This document shows, in pieces, positions 50,441 through 58,709 of a DNA stretch of 64,000 nucleotides; positions within the stretch are counted from its first letter, which is position 1, and each line of letters starts with the position of its first letter. Both the position numbers and the translations under genes were made by a program. Source of the DNA: Synergistetes bacterium ADurb.Bin155 (GTDB taxonomy: Bacteria; Synergistota; Synergistia; Synergistales; Thermovirgaceae); contig MWDE01000007.1 of assembly GCA_002070395.1 (NCBI GenBank), positions 1 to 64,000 of the forward strand, read 5' to 3'. Under the pieces are notes generated by a model that ran no database searches, was not told the origin of the DNA, and worked only from the letters and a program-made list of their open reading frames with translations.

Positions 50441-52555
50441 TTGTCCCTCCCCGGTGAAAACCGAAGGACGGCCTGCGGCGGCCTCGAGGACCATTTCCGC
50501 CTCCTCGTGGAGAACTCCCCGGAAGGCATGGTCATCTGCGACGAAGACGACAGGATCATCTTCGCCAATTCCCGTTTTTGCGACATCTTCGGTTGGGAGG
50601 CGGCCGAAGTGACTGGGAAGGGGATCGGCGAGATCACGGCCGGGGCGCCGAGCCCCCCCTCCCATGCTTTCCTCGTGCCCTCCACGGTTTTCCCCACACC
50701 CTGCTTGATCACCGACGCCGTAAGAGTGAAAAGGGACGGTACCGAGATAAAGGTCTCCATCCTGATCGGGCCCATCCACGAGGAAGGGCGCCCGGTGGGG
50801 ACCTACGGGATATATTGGGACGCGGGGCGCCGGGAGGAAGTGGAAAGGGCCCTCCGGGAGAGCGAACAGCGATTCCTGAATATCGTGGAAGACCAGGACG
50901 AGTTCATAATCCGCTTCAAGCCCGACGGGACCCTGACCTTCGCGAACACCTCCTACTGCAGGCGCTTCGGCAAGGACCCGGGCAAGATCCTGGGGCTGAA
51001 CGTCTTCGACCACGTGGACCAGGAGGAGACAAGCCGCCTGCACCGGGAATTCTTCGAAAAACTGACCCCCGAGAACCCTACGAACACCGACGAATCGTGG
51101 TCCCTCCTCCCCGACGGCAGCGTTGGGCTCGAGCAGTGGCACAATCGGGGCGTCTTCGACGAAGAGGGGCGCCTCGTGGCGATACAGTGCGTGGGGAGGG
51201 ACATCACCGCCCAGAAGGAGGCCGAGCAATCCCTCCGGAAGAGCGAGAGGCGCTACGCCGCCATCGTCGAGAGCCAGGTGGAGATGGTCTGCCGTTTCTC
51301 CGACAGTGGGGAGATCACCTTCGCCAACGACGCTTTTTGCCATTTTTTCGGGCTGGACAGAGACCGCATCGTTTCGCACCGCCTCTTCGAGATAATGGGG
51401 GACGCCGAGGCCTCGAGATTCCTGGCTGAACCGAACGGCCAGTCCACCTCGGGCCAGGGGCCCTTCTTCGAGCAAATTCTCGACCTCCCCCAGGGGGGGA
51501 AGCGCTGGCTGAGATGGACCAGGAGGGGCATCCTCGATGAAAAGGGCGACCTCATCGAGGTCCAGGCCGTGGGCCGCGATGTGACCATCCTCAAGAGGAC
51601 CGAGGAGGAACTGAGGCAACTGAACTCCATCCTCCGCTCCGTCAGGGGGGTAAATCGGCTCATCAGCCACCACCACGACAGCGAGAAGCTTGTCCAGGAG
51701 ATCTGCGCCCACCTGGTGGAAACCAGGGGCTACCGCAACGCCTGGATCGGGATCCTGGGCAAGGGAGGAACCCTACAGTCTGTATCGGAAGCGGGGGTGA
51801 CGGCCGACGGCAAACACCTGTCGGAGAGGAGAAGGCACGGCATGCTCAACGAATGGGGACTTTCGGCCCTCAAGGAACCGGGGATACACCTGAAACGGGG
51901 CACCATGGCCATGACCGAAAGCCCTCTCCTGGATAGCTACGAAGAGGGGGGCATCATGACCACCAGGCTGGAATACGCAAAAAAGACCTACGGCCTGATA
52001 TCGGTCTCCCTCCCCGGCGACGCCCACTTCGACCCCGAGGAGCAGACCCTCTTCTCGGAACTGGCCGAGGATATATCCTTCGCCCTCCACGCCATCGAGA
52101 CCGAAAAGGACCGTCAGAGGAAGGCCGCCAACCTCGAGGAAAAGGCCCGGCAGCTCGAACTCCTGGTCGCCGAACACTCTTCGGGGCTCTGGGAGTGGGA
52201 TGTGAGCGAGGGGAGGGTCGTCATGAACGCCGCCTACGAGACCATGCTGGGCTACTCCCCCGGCGAGATGGGGCAGTCCCTGGAGGACTGGAAGCGGCAG
52301 ATCCACCCCGACGACCAGGCCGGTGTGGCCGACCTGCTGAGAAGGGTCCTCTCCGGGAAGGACGGCGACGATATCTACGAGATCGAGTTCAGGATGCTGA
52401 AAAAGGATGGTTCCTGGCTGCCCCTCCGGAGCCGGGGGTTCGTGGTCCGCAGAGATAAAAACGGCAGGGCCGCCAAGATGGTCGGCATCCATACGCCGGC
52501 GGGGGAAGCCCTTCAAAAACAAAGGAGGAGGAGAGGACATGAGGCGAAAGGATAA
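50441..52555 (+). CDS. Multi-PAS/GAF sensor protein without an output domain
   Basis: 704 aa. Three PAS domains (about residues 18-130, 143-262, 268-390; each with the N-E-x2-F/FANxxFC and VGRDIT/VGRDVT exit motifs), a GAF domain (about 405-560, VQEICAHLVETRGYRNAWIGI shortened), and a fourth PAS (about 575-690, SGLWEWDVSEGRVVMN). It then stops after a basic tail, [13 protein letters not shown], with no kinase, GGDEF, EAL or DNA-binding domain. TTG start with GGAGGTGATC upstream. It overlaps the next gene by 17 bases. It may signal through a partner or be an output-less adaptor. Confidence 0.8.
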   Translation: MSLPGENRRTACGGLEDHFRLLVENSPEGMVICDEDDRIIFANSRFCDIFGWEAAEVTGKGIGEITAGAPSPPSHAFLVPSTVFPTPCLITDAVRVKRDGTEIKVSILIGPIHEEGRPVGTYGIYWDAGRREEVERALRESEQRFLNIVEDQDEFIIRFKPDGTLTFANTSYCRRFGKDPGKILGLNVFDHVDQEETSRLHREFFEKLTPENPTNTDESWSLLPDGSVGLEQWHNRGVFDEEGRLVAIQCVGRDITAQKEAEQSLRKSERRYAAIVESQVEMVCRFSDSGEITFANDAFCHFFGLDRDRIVSHRLFEIMGDAEASRFLAEPNGQSTSGQGPFFEQILDLPQGGKRWLRWTRRGILDEKGDLIEVQAVGRDVTILKRTEEELRQLNSILRSVRGVNRLISHHHDSEKLVQEICAHLVETRGYRNAWIGILGKGGTLQSVSEAGVTADGKHLSERRRHGMLNEWGLSALKEPGIHLKRGTMAMTESPLLDSYEEGGIMTTRLEYAKKTYGLISVSLPGDAHFDPEEQTLFSELAEDISFALHAIETEKDRQRKAANLEEKARQLELLVAEHSSGLWEWDVSEGRVVMNAAYETMLGYSPGEMGQSLEDWKRQIHPDDQAGVADLLRRVLSGKDGDDIYEIEFRMLKKDGSWLPLRSRGFVVRRDKNGRAAKMVGIHTPAGEALQKQRRRRGHEAKG

Positions 52556-53003
52556 GGAGATCACCGACGAGGCCCAGATCAGGGGGATCCTCGAAAGGGG
52601 CAAGGTCTGCCGGGTGGCCTTTTTCGACGAGGAGTACCCCTACATGGTCCCCCTCTGCTTCGGTTTCGACGGGAAGGCCCTCTACTTCCACGGCTTCAAC
52701 GGTGGGAAGAAGATCGATTGCCTGCATAAGAACCCAAAGGTCTGCTTCGAGGTCGACGAGGACATCGAAGTCGTCCAGGACCCCGACCCCTGCGAGTGGA
52801 CCATGAAATACAGGAGCGTCGTCGGTTTCGGCACCGCCGTCTTCCTGGAAGGGACCGTTGAAAAAAGGGAGGGGCTGAACCACGTGGTGAGGCAGTACGC
52901 AGGCCGCGAGCTTCCCTTTCCCGACCAGGCCATGGCGTCAGTCGCCGTCGTCAGGATCGACATAGAGTCCATGACAGGCCGCCGGAACGGGTACACCCTA
53001 TGA
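52539..53003 (+). CDS. Pyridoxamine-5'-phosphate-oxidase-like flavoprotein (NimA type)
   Basis: 154 aa split-barrel FMN-binding protein: [53 protein letters not shown] shortened, VCFEVD. Resembles the NimA/5-nitroimidazole reductase group, but substrates of most members are unknown. AAAGGAGGAGG precedes the ATG; the start overlaps the end of the PAS gene. Confidence 0.85.
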   Translation: MRRKDKEITDEAQIRGILERGKVCRVAFFDEEYPYMVPLCFGFDGKALYFHGFNGGKKIDCLHKNPKVCFEVDEDIEVVQDPDPCEWTMKYRSVVGFGTAVFLEGTVEKREGLNHVVRQYAGRELPFPDQAMASVAVVRIDIESMTGRRNGYTL

Positions 53004-53019
53004 AGACGGGCAGCCGGTG

Positions 53020-53637
53020 ATGCTCGGCCAGGCCGTAACCTGGATAGTCTCCACCATCGGGAGGATGGGCTACACCGGTGTGGTGGCCCTGATGTTCTTG
53101 GAGTCGTCCTTCGTCCCCTTCCCCAGCGAAGTGGTGGTCCCCCCCGCGGGTTACCTCGCGGCCAGGGGGGAGATGAACCTCTTCGCGGTCATCCTGGCCG
53201 GCATCGCCGGGAGCATCCTCGGGGCGATCTTCAACTACTGGATCTCCCTCACCTTCGGGCGCCCCTTCTTTGAAAGGTACGGCAAGTACTTCCTGGTCAG
53301 CGATAAGGCCCTGGAGCGGGCCGATTTGTACTTCGCGAGGCACGGCCACATCAGCACCTTCATCGGCAGACTCCTTCCCGGCATCCGCCAGCTGATATCG
53401 CTGCCGGCGGGGCTCACGAGGATGAACGTCCCCCTCTTCCTCTTCTATACAACCCTGGGGTCGGGCATCTGGGTGGTGATCCTCGCCTGGGTCGGGTTCT
53501 GGGTGGGCAACAACCAGGCCCTGGTGCACCGGTACATGCACACCGCCTCCTACGTCCTGGCGGCCTTCTGCGTGGCCCTGGCGGCCGGATACGTGTTCCA
53601 CTGCAGGAGGAAGAATAAAAAGATCGAAAAAACGTAA
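53020..53637 (+). CDS. DedA-family membrane protein
   Basis: 205 aa with about five hydrophobic segments. Family stretches: [62 protein letters not shown] (shortened) with the conserved Arg-Pro-Arg region, matching DedA proteins implicated in undecaprenyl-phosphate or lipid flipping. GTG at 53017 directly precedes the ATG used here. It is 16 bases after the flavoprotein gene. Confidence 0.88.
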   Translation: MLGQAVTWIVSTIGRMGYTGVVALMFLESSFVPFPSEVVVPPAGYLAARGEMNLFAVILAGIAGSILGAIFNYWISLTFGRPFFERYGKYFLVSDKALERADLYFARHGHISTFIGRLLPGIRQLISLPAGLTRMNVPLFLFYTTLGSGIWVVILAWVGFWVGNNQALVHRYMHTASYVLAAFCVALAAGYVFHCRRKNKKIEKT

Positions 53638-53794
53638 AACTGAAGGACATCCGGGGATACCAGACCGTGTTCCGCAAATCCCAGCGGCACGGTTTTTCCC
53701 TCGCGACGCCCTTGGACCTCCCCTTCCACCCTTACTCGAGACGCCGTGCGTTATGGGCGGTTTTCACCTTCCCTGAAGCGGGTTCGTGAATTAT

Positions 53795-53823
53795 TTGACG
53801 ATTTTCTTTTTTCTGTGTATACT
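53795..53823 (+). promoter_or_regulatory. Promoter with a long leader before a 46-aa membrane protein
   Basis: TTGACG (53795-53800), 17 bases, TATACT (53818-53823). The 160 bases between the dedA stop and this promoter show nothing recognisable. Confidence 0.65.
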
Positions 53824-53829
53824 CCATAC

Positions 53830-54077
53830 ACAAGAAAAAGTGCCTCTGCCAACAACGATATAACCACCTATTCTCCGGGAAACACCGAGCGAGAAGCGAC
53901 AAGCCGCAACCCTTTGGTTTAGGCGCTTGACTTCCTGCCCGCCAGGCCGGCGGCCAGCAGGTTTTCTGTGTTCGGAGACAAGACGGCGACGGCTGAGATC
54001 CCGTCCCCGCCAAGCGGTCCCGTCGCCCAGGCGGGTCGCGAAAATCTGGGACCGAGCGGAAAGGAGGGGAACGCGAT
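53830..54077 (+). other. About 250-base structured 5' leader, unknown class
   Basis: No coding frame with an RBS until 54078. Several strong hairpins can be drawn, including GGCGACGG/CCGTCGCC near 53989-54032 and CCTGC/GCAGG enclosing GCCGGCGGC near 53934-53961. No consensus of a riboswitch I know fits. Length and structure suggest post-transcriptional control of the small protein that follows. Confidence 0.4.
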
Positions 54078-54218
54078 ATGAAGGGAAAGGCGATGCTTTT
54101 GATGGTCCTGATAGCCCTTGTGGTCGTCGGGGCCCTCGTGGTGATGAACAAGGGCAAGTCGGAGATCCCGCCGGCGGAGGAGGCTGCCGTGGTTGAGATG
54201 GAAAACTCAGGCTCCTAG
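54078..54218 (+). CDS. Small single-span membrane protein (46 aa)
   Basis: MKGKAMLLMVLIALVVVGAL opens a 46-residue protein: one transmembrane helix (about residues 5-23) and a short acidic tail, PPAEEAAVVEMEN. AAAGGAGGGG is 8-9 bases before the ATG, it has a clear promoter and leader, and a terminator follows 28 bases after the stop, so it is a complete single-gene unit. No family recognised; small membrane proteins like this often regulate larger membrane partners. Confidence 0.65.
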   Translation: MKGKAMLLMVLIALVVVGALVVMNKGKSEIPPAEEAAVVEMENSGS

Positions 54219-54246
54219 GCCACCCCGGCACGATACTGTTCGTCGC

Positions 54247-54277
54247 GGCCGTCCGCTTTTCGCGGGCGGCCTTTTTT
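54247..54277 (+). terminator. Terminator after the small membrane protein gene
   Basis: 10-bp stem GGCCGTCCGC/GCGGGCGGCC (54247-54256, 54262-54271) and six T. Confidence 0.85.
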
Positions 54278-54359
54278 GCCTGTTCCACCGGTACATGGTA
54301 CATTGTGCCGGTAACGCACCCAGCCAGGGAACCACCTGAAAAAGTGAGGAGCGGCAGCC

Positions 54360-57170
54360 ATGTCGATGAGAGATATTTTTCACGGGTCACCCTTCGGGGA
54401 GGGCGAACGCCCCAGGCGCGTACCCCCCTTGAAATTAAAAAAAGGTATCTGGATCATCCTGGGGGTGCTCCTCCTGCTGGCGGTGATAGTGCCGGCGACG
54501 GCCACCTTTTACACTGACCTGCTCTGGTTCCGCGAGAGGGGGCTCCTGCAGGTCTTCTGGACGAGGCTTCTCCCGCAGTGGGTGCTGTTCGCCGCGGCGG
54601 CCGCGGCGGCCTTCGTGATCTTTTCACTGAACTGGCTCAGGGCGCGCCGGTCCGCCATGAGGGAGATCGCCTTCGCGTCCCTGCCGGGAGAGGTCCTCGA
54701 CATACCCATGCGGGCCTCGGCCCTGGCGGTGGTGGCCATCGCCGCGGTCCTGGCCGTCATGAACGGCCTCACTGTCCGTTCGGGGTGGATGACGGTCCTC
54801 CAGTACCTGAACAGGACCCCCTTCGGCAAGAACGACCCCATCTTCGGCAGGGATGTAGCTTTCTACGTCTTCGATATCCCCTTCCTTTCGCTGCTCCAGG
54901 GCTGGCTCCTCAGCACCCTCGTCACCACCCTCATAGGGGTGGCCCTGATCACCGTCCTGGCAGTGCTGCCGAGGATGCGCGATGAGAACCGGTTCTACCT
55001 GCCCCCCTTCGCCCGGGGGCACCTTTCTGTACTGGGCGCCCTGGTGGTCGTCCTGTGGGGCGCCGGGCTCTGGCTCGAGCGTTTCCACATACTCCTCTCC
55101 CCCGAAGGGGTGGTGTTCGGGGCGGGTTACACCGACGTGCACGTCAAGCTCCTGGCCTTGAACATCATGGTGGGCCTTTCGCTGGTCGTCGCAGCCCTGC
55201 TGGTGGCCAACATTTTCAGGAGGACCTGGAGGCCCGCCATGGCGGGGGCCGTCCTCCTGGTGGGGGCCTCCCTGCTCTTGCGGGGGCTCCTCCCAGGCAT
55301 CGTCCAGAAGTACGTTGTCGAGCCCAACGAGTTCGCCAAGGAAAAGTCCTTCATCGAGTTCAACATCCGGGGGACCCTCGAGGCCTACGGGCTCGATGAC
55401 CAGGAGATAATCGACTTCCTCCCCGAGGACGCCGTCTCCGCCGAGGACATCCGCAACGAACCGGACACCATAAGGAATATAAGGCTCTGGGACTACCGGC
55501 CCATCCTCAGAGCCTTCAAGCAGCTCCAGGAAATAAGGACCTACTACGACTTCCCCGACGTGGACGTGGCCCGCTACACCTTCAACGGCTCCTACCGCCA
55601 GGTCATGCTGGCAGCGAGGGAGCTCGACCACGGGCAACTGCAGAACCAGACCTGGGTCAACCAGCACCTGGAGTTCACCCACGGATATGGCCTGGTGATG
55701 AACTTCGTCAACGAGGTGGACACCGCGGGGAAACCGACGCTGATCGTCAAGGACCTCCCCCCCCAGGCGACGGTCCCCCTGGAGGTCGACAGGCCCCAGA
55801 TCTACTTCGGCGAGAGGCGCATACCCTACTCGCTGGTACGTACGAACATCATGGAGTTCGACTACCCCATGGGTGACTCCAACGTTAGGACCACCTACGA
55901 GGGGACCGGCGGGGTGCCCATCGGAGGAGTCTTCAACAGGATAATGTTCGCCCTGCGCTTCAGGGACTCCCAGATCCTCTTCACCAACGCCATAACAGCC
56001 GAGAGCAGGATCCTGATGTACCGCAGCCTGAACGAGCGCCTCCAGAAGGTGGCCCCCTTCCTGCTCTACGACAGCGACCCCTACCTGGCCGTCGTCGACG
56101 GGAAACTCGTCTGGATCGTGGACGCCTACACTGCCACCGACCGTTACCCCTACTCGAACCCCGTCAGCCTCTCCGGGACGAGGCAGAAGATCAACTACGT
56201 CCGCAACAGCGTCAAGGCGGTGATCGACGCCTACGACGGAAGTATCGTGCTCTACGTCTACGACCCCGATGACCCCATCATAAGAACCTGGCAGGGCATA
56301 TTCCCGGCCCTATTCACCCCGGCCGACGAAGCCCCCGCCCAACTCAGCACCCAGATCCGGTATCCCATGGGGCTCTTCCTGATCCAGAGCGAGATATACC
56401 GGACCTACCACATGAGCGACCCCAACACCTATTACAACAAGGAGGACGTCTGGAGGCTGTCGACCCAGGCGTCGACGGGTGACATAAACGCCTACTACCT
56501 GATCATGCGCCTCGTGGGCGAGGAGAAGGCCGAATTCGCCCTCATCGCCCCCTTCATGCCCGTGGGCAGGGACAACATGATCGCCTGGATGGCGGGCCGC
56601 TCCGACCCGCCCAACTACGGGCAGCTCCTGGTCTACCAGTTCCCTAAGCAGAAGCTCATCTTCGGCCCCTCCCAGGTGGCCGCCCTGATCGACCAGGACC
56701 CCGAGATCGCGGCCCAGCTCTCCCTTTGGACCCAGCGGGGCTCCGATGTCATCCGGGGCGACATCATGGTCATCCCGCTGGGCGATTCCCTCCTCTATGT
56801 GCAGCCCCTGTACCTCAGGGCCGAGAACAGCGACCTGCCGGAACTCAAGCGGGTCATCGTCTCCTCCGGCGGGAAGGTGGCCTGGGGCGGGACGGTCGAT
56901 GAGGCCATCACCACGCTGCTGCTCCGGCTCCACGGCGAGGCTCCCCCCGAGGTGAGCCACCCCGCGGCGGAAGAGGAAAGACCCGCGCCGCGGCGGCCGG
57001 CCGCCGAAGAAAAGAGCGTCGGCGGGCTTGCCCGACAGGCGAGGGAGCACTTCGACGAGGCCCAGGAGGCCGCCCGGCGGGGCGACTGGGCGAGGTACGG
57101 CCGGGAACTGGAAAAACTCCAGGCGGCCCTGGAGGCGCTGCTGGAGGAGACGGAACGGGGACAGCGATGA
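54360..57170 (+). CDS. UPF0182 family large membrane protein
   Basis: 936 aa of the UPF0182/COG1615 family. N-terminal 330 residues contain about seven transmembrane helices (GIWIILGVLLLLAVIV; FYTDLLWFRERGLLQVFWTR shortened); the rest is a large extracytoplasmic domain with ATFNGSYRQ-like YTFNGSYRQVMLAARE, WVNQHLEFTHGYG, YFGERRIPYSLV and YPMGLFLIQSEIYRTYHMSD shortened. The C-terminal 70 residues are a charged, helical, Pro-linked tail (REHFDEAQEAARRGDW). Function unknown throughout the family. Confidence 0.92.
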   Translation: MSMRDIFHGSPFGEGERPRRVPPLKLKKGIWIILGVLLLLAVIVPATATFYTDLLWFRERGLLQVFWTRLLPQWVLFAAAAAAAFVIFSLNWLRARRSAMREIAFASLPGEVLDIPMRASALAVVAIAAVLAVMNGLTVRSGWMTVLQYLNRTPFGKNDPIFGRDVAFYVFDIPFLSLLQGWLLSTLVTTLIGVALITVLAVLPRMRDENRFYLPPFARGHLSVLGALVVVLWGAGLWLERFHILLSPEGVVFGAGYTDVHVKLLALNIMVGLSLVVAALLVANIFRRTWRPAMAGAVLLVGASLLLRGLLPGIVQKYVVEPNEFAKEKSFIEFNIRGTLEAYGLDDQEIIDFLPEDAVSAEDIRNEPDTIRNIRLWDYRPILRAFKQLQEIRTYYDFPDVDVARYTFNGSYRQVMLAARELDHGQLQNQTWVNQHLEFTHGYGLVMNFVNEVDTAGKPTLIVKDLPPQATVPLEVDRPQIYFGERRIPYSLVRTNIMEFDYPMGDSNVRTTYEGTGGVPIGGVFNRIMFALRFRDSQILFTNAITAESRILMYRSLNERLQKVAPFLLYDSDPYLAVVDGKLVWIVDAYTATDRYPYSNPVSLSGTRQKINYVRNSVKAVIDAYDGSIVLYVYDPDDPIIRTWQGIFPALFTPADEAPAQLSTQIRYPMGLFLIQSEIYRTYHMSDPNTYYNKEDVWRLSTQASTGDINAYYLIMRLVGEEKAEFALIAPFMPVGRDNMIAWMAGRSDPPNYGQLLVYQFPKQKLIFGPSQVAALIDQDPEIAAQLSLWTQRGSDVIRGDIMVIPLGDSLLYVQPLYLRAENSDLPELKRVIVSSGGKVAWGGTVDEAITTLLLRLHGEAPPEVSHPAAEEERPAPRRPAAEEKSVGGLARQAREHFDEAQEAARRGDWARYGRELEKLQAALEALLEETERGQR

Positions 57171-57286
57171 CCTCTTCCCCTGGCCTTAGCCGGGGGGGGG
57201 AGGCCGTGGGATCGGGCGATAAAATTTCAAGCGGCGGGGCGGGGGAAAGAATACCCCTGCCATGGGGAGTATTTCCTTCCCGGCTA

Positions 57287-57315
57287 TTGACTTGGGCTGG
57301 CCTTATATCTAATCT
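57287..57315 (+). promoter_or_regulatory. Promoter of the small secreted protein gene
   Basis: TTGACT (57287-57292), 17 bases, TAATCT (57310-57315), 40 bases before the start codon. Confidence 0.55.
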
Positions 57316-57354
57316 TTCAGACAGTAGCACTCTATCCGGGAAGGAGGGCATACC

Positions 57355-57774
57355 ATGAGAAAGCTGTCCTGCTTGGTCTTCATGTTTGTTGTCCTGTTTT
57401 TGGCTTTCCCCGCTGCCGCTGACGTGGTCGACATTTCGGGTCCATGGGTCCTGGAGTTCCCCCAGGGCCAGGGGCTTGTAGTTTTAACGCCGACGAGCGA
57501 TAACCCCCCCAATTACACTGGACATGTTGAGATACCTTCCGCCGACTTTGCAGGGGGCAAGCAGCCCTTCGGTGTCAAGATGCTGACCGCCCCAAACTAT
57601 GTCACCCCGGGCCAGGACATAACCTTCCAGCCCACCACGGGAGGGGGCGGGATTTCGTTCTTCATGATGAACTTCAGCGGTCCCGGCAACGGGATAGCCT
57701 GGATAATCACTCACGGCGGCGCCAGTAATTACCAAATACAACTATCCAACGAGAAAGCCTTGGCCCACCGGTAG
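57355..57774 (+). CDS. Small secreted protein of unknown function
   Basis: 139 aa with a clear signal peptide (MRKLSCLVFMFVVLFLAFPA, cleavage after AAA/AD). The mature part is short, Gly/Pro/Asn-rich and beta-like: DISGPWVLEFPQGQG, TGHVEIPSADF, FQPTTGGGGISFFMMNFSG. It resembles small lipocalin-like or avidin-like barrels in rhythm but no family can be named. RBS AAGGAGG; own promoter and terminator, so a single-gene unit. Confidence 0.7.
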   Translation: MRKLSCLVFMFVVLFLAFPAAADVVDISGPWVLEFPQGQGLVVLTPTSDNPPNYTGHVEIPSADFAGGKQPFGVKMLTAPNYVTPGQDITFQPTTGGGGISFFMMNFSGPGNGIAWIITHGGASNYQIQLSNEKALAHR

Positions 57775-57807
57775 GACCTTCGATCCACCCACACCCTGCA
57801 ATAGGTA

Positions 57808-57848
57808 AGGGGTCGGCCCTTTCAAAAGGCCGACCCCTGTTTTTTTTA
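57808..57848 (+). terminator. Terminator of the small secreted protein gene
   Basis: 11-bp stem AGGGGTCGGCC/GGCCGACCCCT (57808-57818, 57828-57838) followed by G and eight T. Beyond it, up to 57987, nothing is recognised. Confidence 0.88.
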
Positions 57849-57987
57849 CCCCGTCAGGCACGCAGGGCCTGATCAGTGCCCTTTTTACAGCGAACGCCGG
57901 GGGTGAAGTCCATCCACCAGGACCCCGATGCTCCGACATCGCCCCCCCTGGCGTCAAACCTGTAGATCCGCGTGGGGGATAACGAGA

Positions 57988-58431
57988 TCAGAGCTTGCCC
58001 CAGATCTTGTAGGTGAAAGAGTAGCCTTCGCTTTCGGCCGCTTCCTTCACCGCCGAACGCACTCTTTTGTAATCGAAGGTGTAGTCGTACTTCTTGCCGA
58101 AGAGGCTCGCCTGCTGGTCGACGACACCCTCCAGCCCCTCGGTGCTCGAAGACACCTTGCTCTTCCTGAAGGAAAGCCCCGGCCCCGGATCGTCGAGCCC
58201 GCCGGCGCCCAGTCCGGACTTCGACTCCTTGAGCATCTCGGTGAAAGTGACCTCCTTGCTGCCCTCATCCACCTTGAACTTCGCTGTGTAGGTCAGTTTC
58301 TGTTTGCTCATGAAGGCTTTCCTTTCGGCGATGACGCTGTCGAGGCAGAAGACCTCCTTTTTGTCCACGAAGGTTCCAGGGACATCCTTGATCTTTTCGG
58401 CTACCCTTTGAAGAACCTTTTCCCTGCTCAT
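57988..58431 (-). CDS. Hypothetical cytoplasmic protein
   Basis: 147 aa, charged, no signal peptide or membrane segment. Notable parts: REKVLQRVAEKIKDVPGTF at the start, a Gly-rich middle (GAGGLDDPGPGL) and an aromatic end, YDYTFDYKRV then YSFTYKIWGK. No family recognised. A good promoter (58482-58510) lies upstream and the start is well placed, so it is probably real and transcribed alone. Confidence 0.6.
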   Translation of the reverse strand: MSREKVLQRVAEKIKDVPGTFVDKKEVFCLDSVIAERKAFMSKQKLTYTAKFKVDEGSKEVTFTEMLKESKSGLGAGGLDDPGPGLSFRKSKVSSSTEGLEGVVDQQASLFGKKYDYTFDYKRVRSAVKEAAESEGYSFTYKIWGKL

Positions 58432-58481
58432 GGCACTCCACCCCTCCCTCGAAGGACCGACCTGGAAATTTTGTAATAGGG

Positions 58482-58510
58482 ATTATACCCTTGTTTCTTT
58501 ACCTGGACAA
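58482..58510 (-). promoter_or_regulatory. Promoter of the hypothetical protein gene at 57988
   Basis: On the minus strand TTGTCC (58505-58510), 17 bases, perfect TATAAT (58482-58487). Confidence 0.65.
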
Positions 58511-58637
58511 TGATTTCTTACACTAAAGCTACCACCTGCGAGGGCCCCAGGGGCGGCTTTTCGGCCTATTCTCTCGCTGGTAGCCTGGCAGTGTATACTC
58601 TCTTCCGAGGCCGGTAACAGGCGTATTCACCGTTCCA

Positions 58638-58666
58638 TTGACCGAAAATTGAAAAAATTATAAAAT
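58638..58666 (+). promoter_or_regulatory. Promoter of the GGDEF protein gene
   Basis: TTGACC (58638-58643), 17-base A-rich spacer, TAAAAT (58661-58666), 44 bases before the start codon. Confidence 0.6.
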
Positions 58667-58709
58667 AACGGCGCACCACCCCTGTGAAAAAGAGAGGGGC
58701 GGCGGTGGG

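Noticed and set aside
53830-54077. c-di-GMP (GEMM) riboswitch in the long leader
   Set aside because: Fragments such as GACAAGCCGCAACC look vaguely similar, but the required tetraloop/receptor arrangement could not be found. Left as unknown structure.
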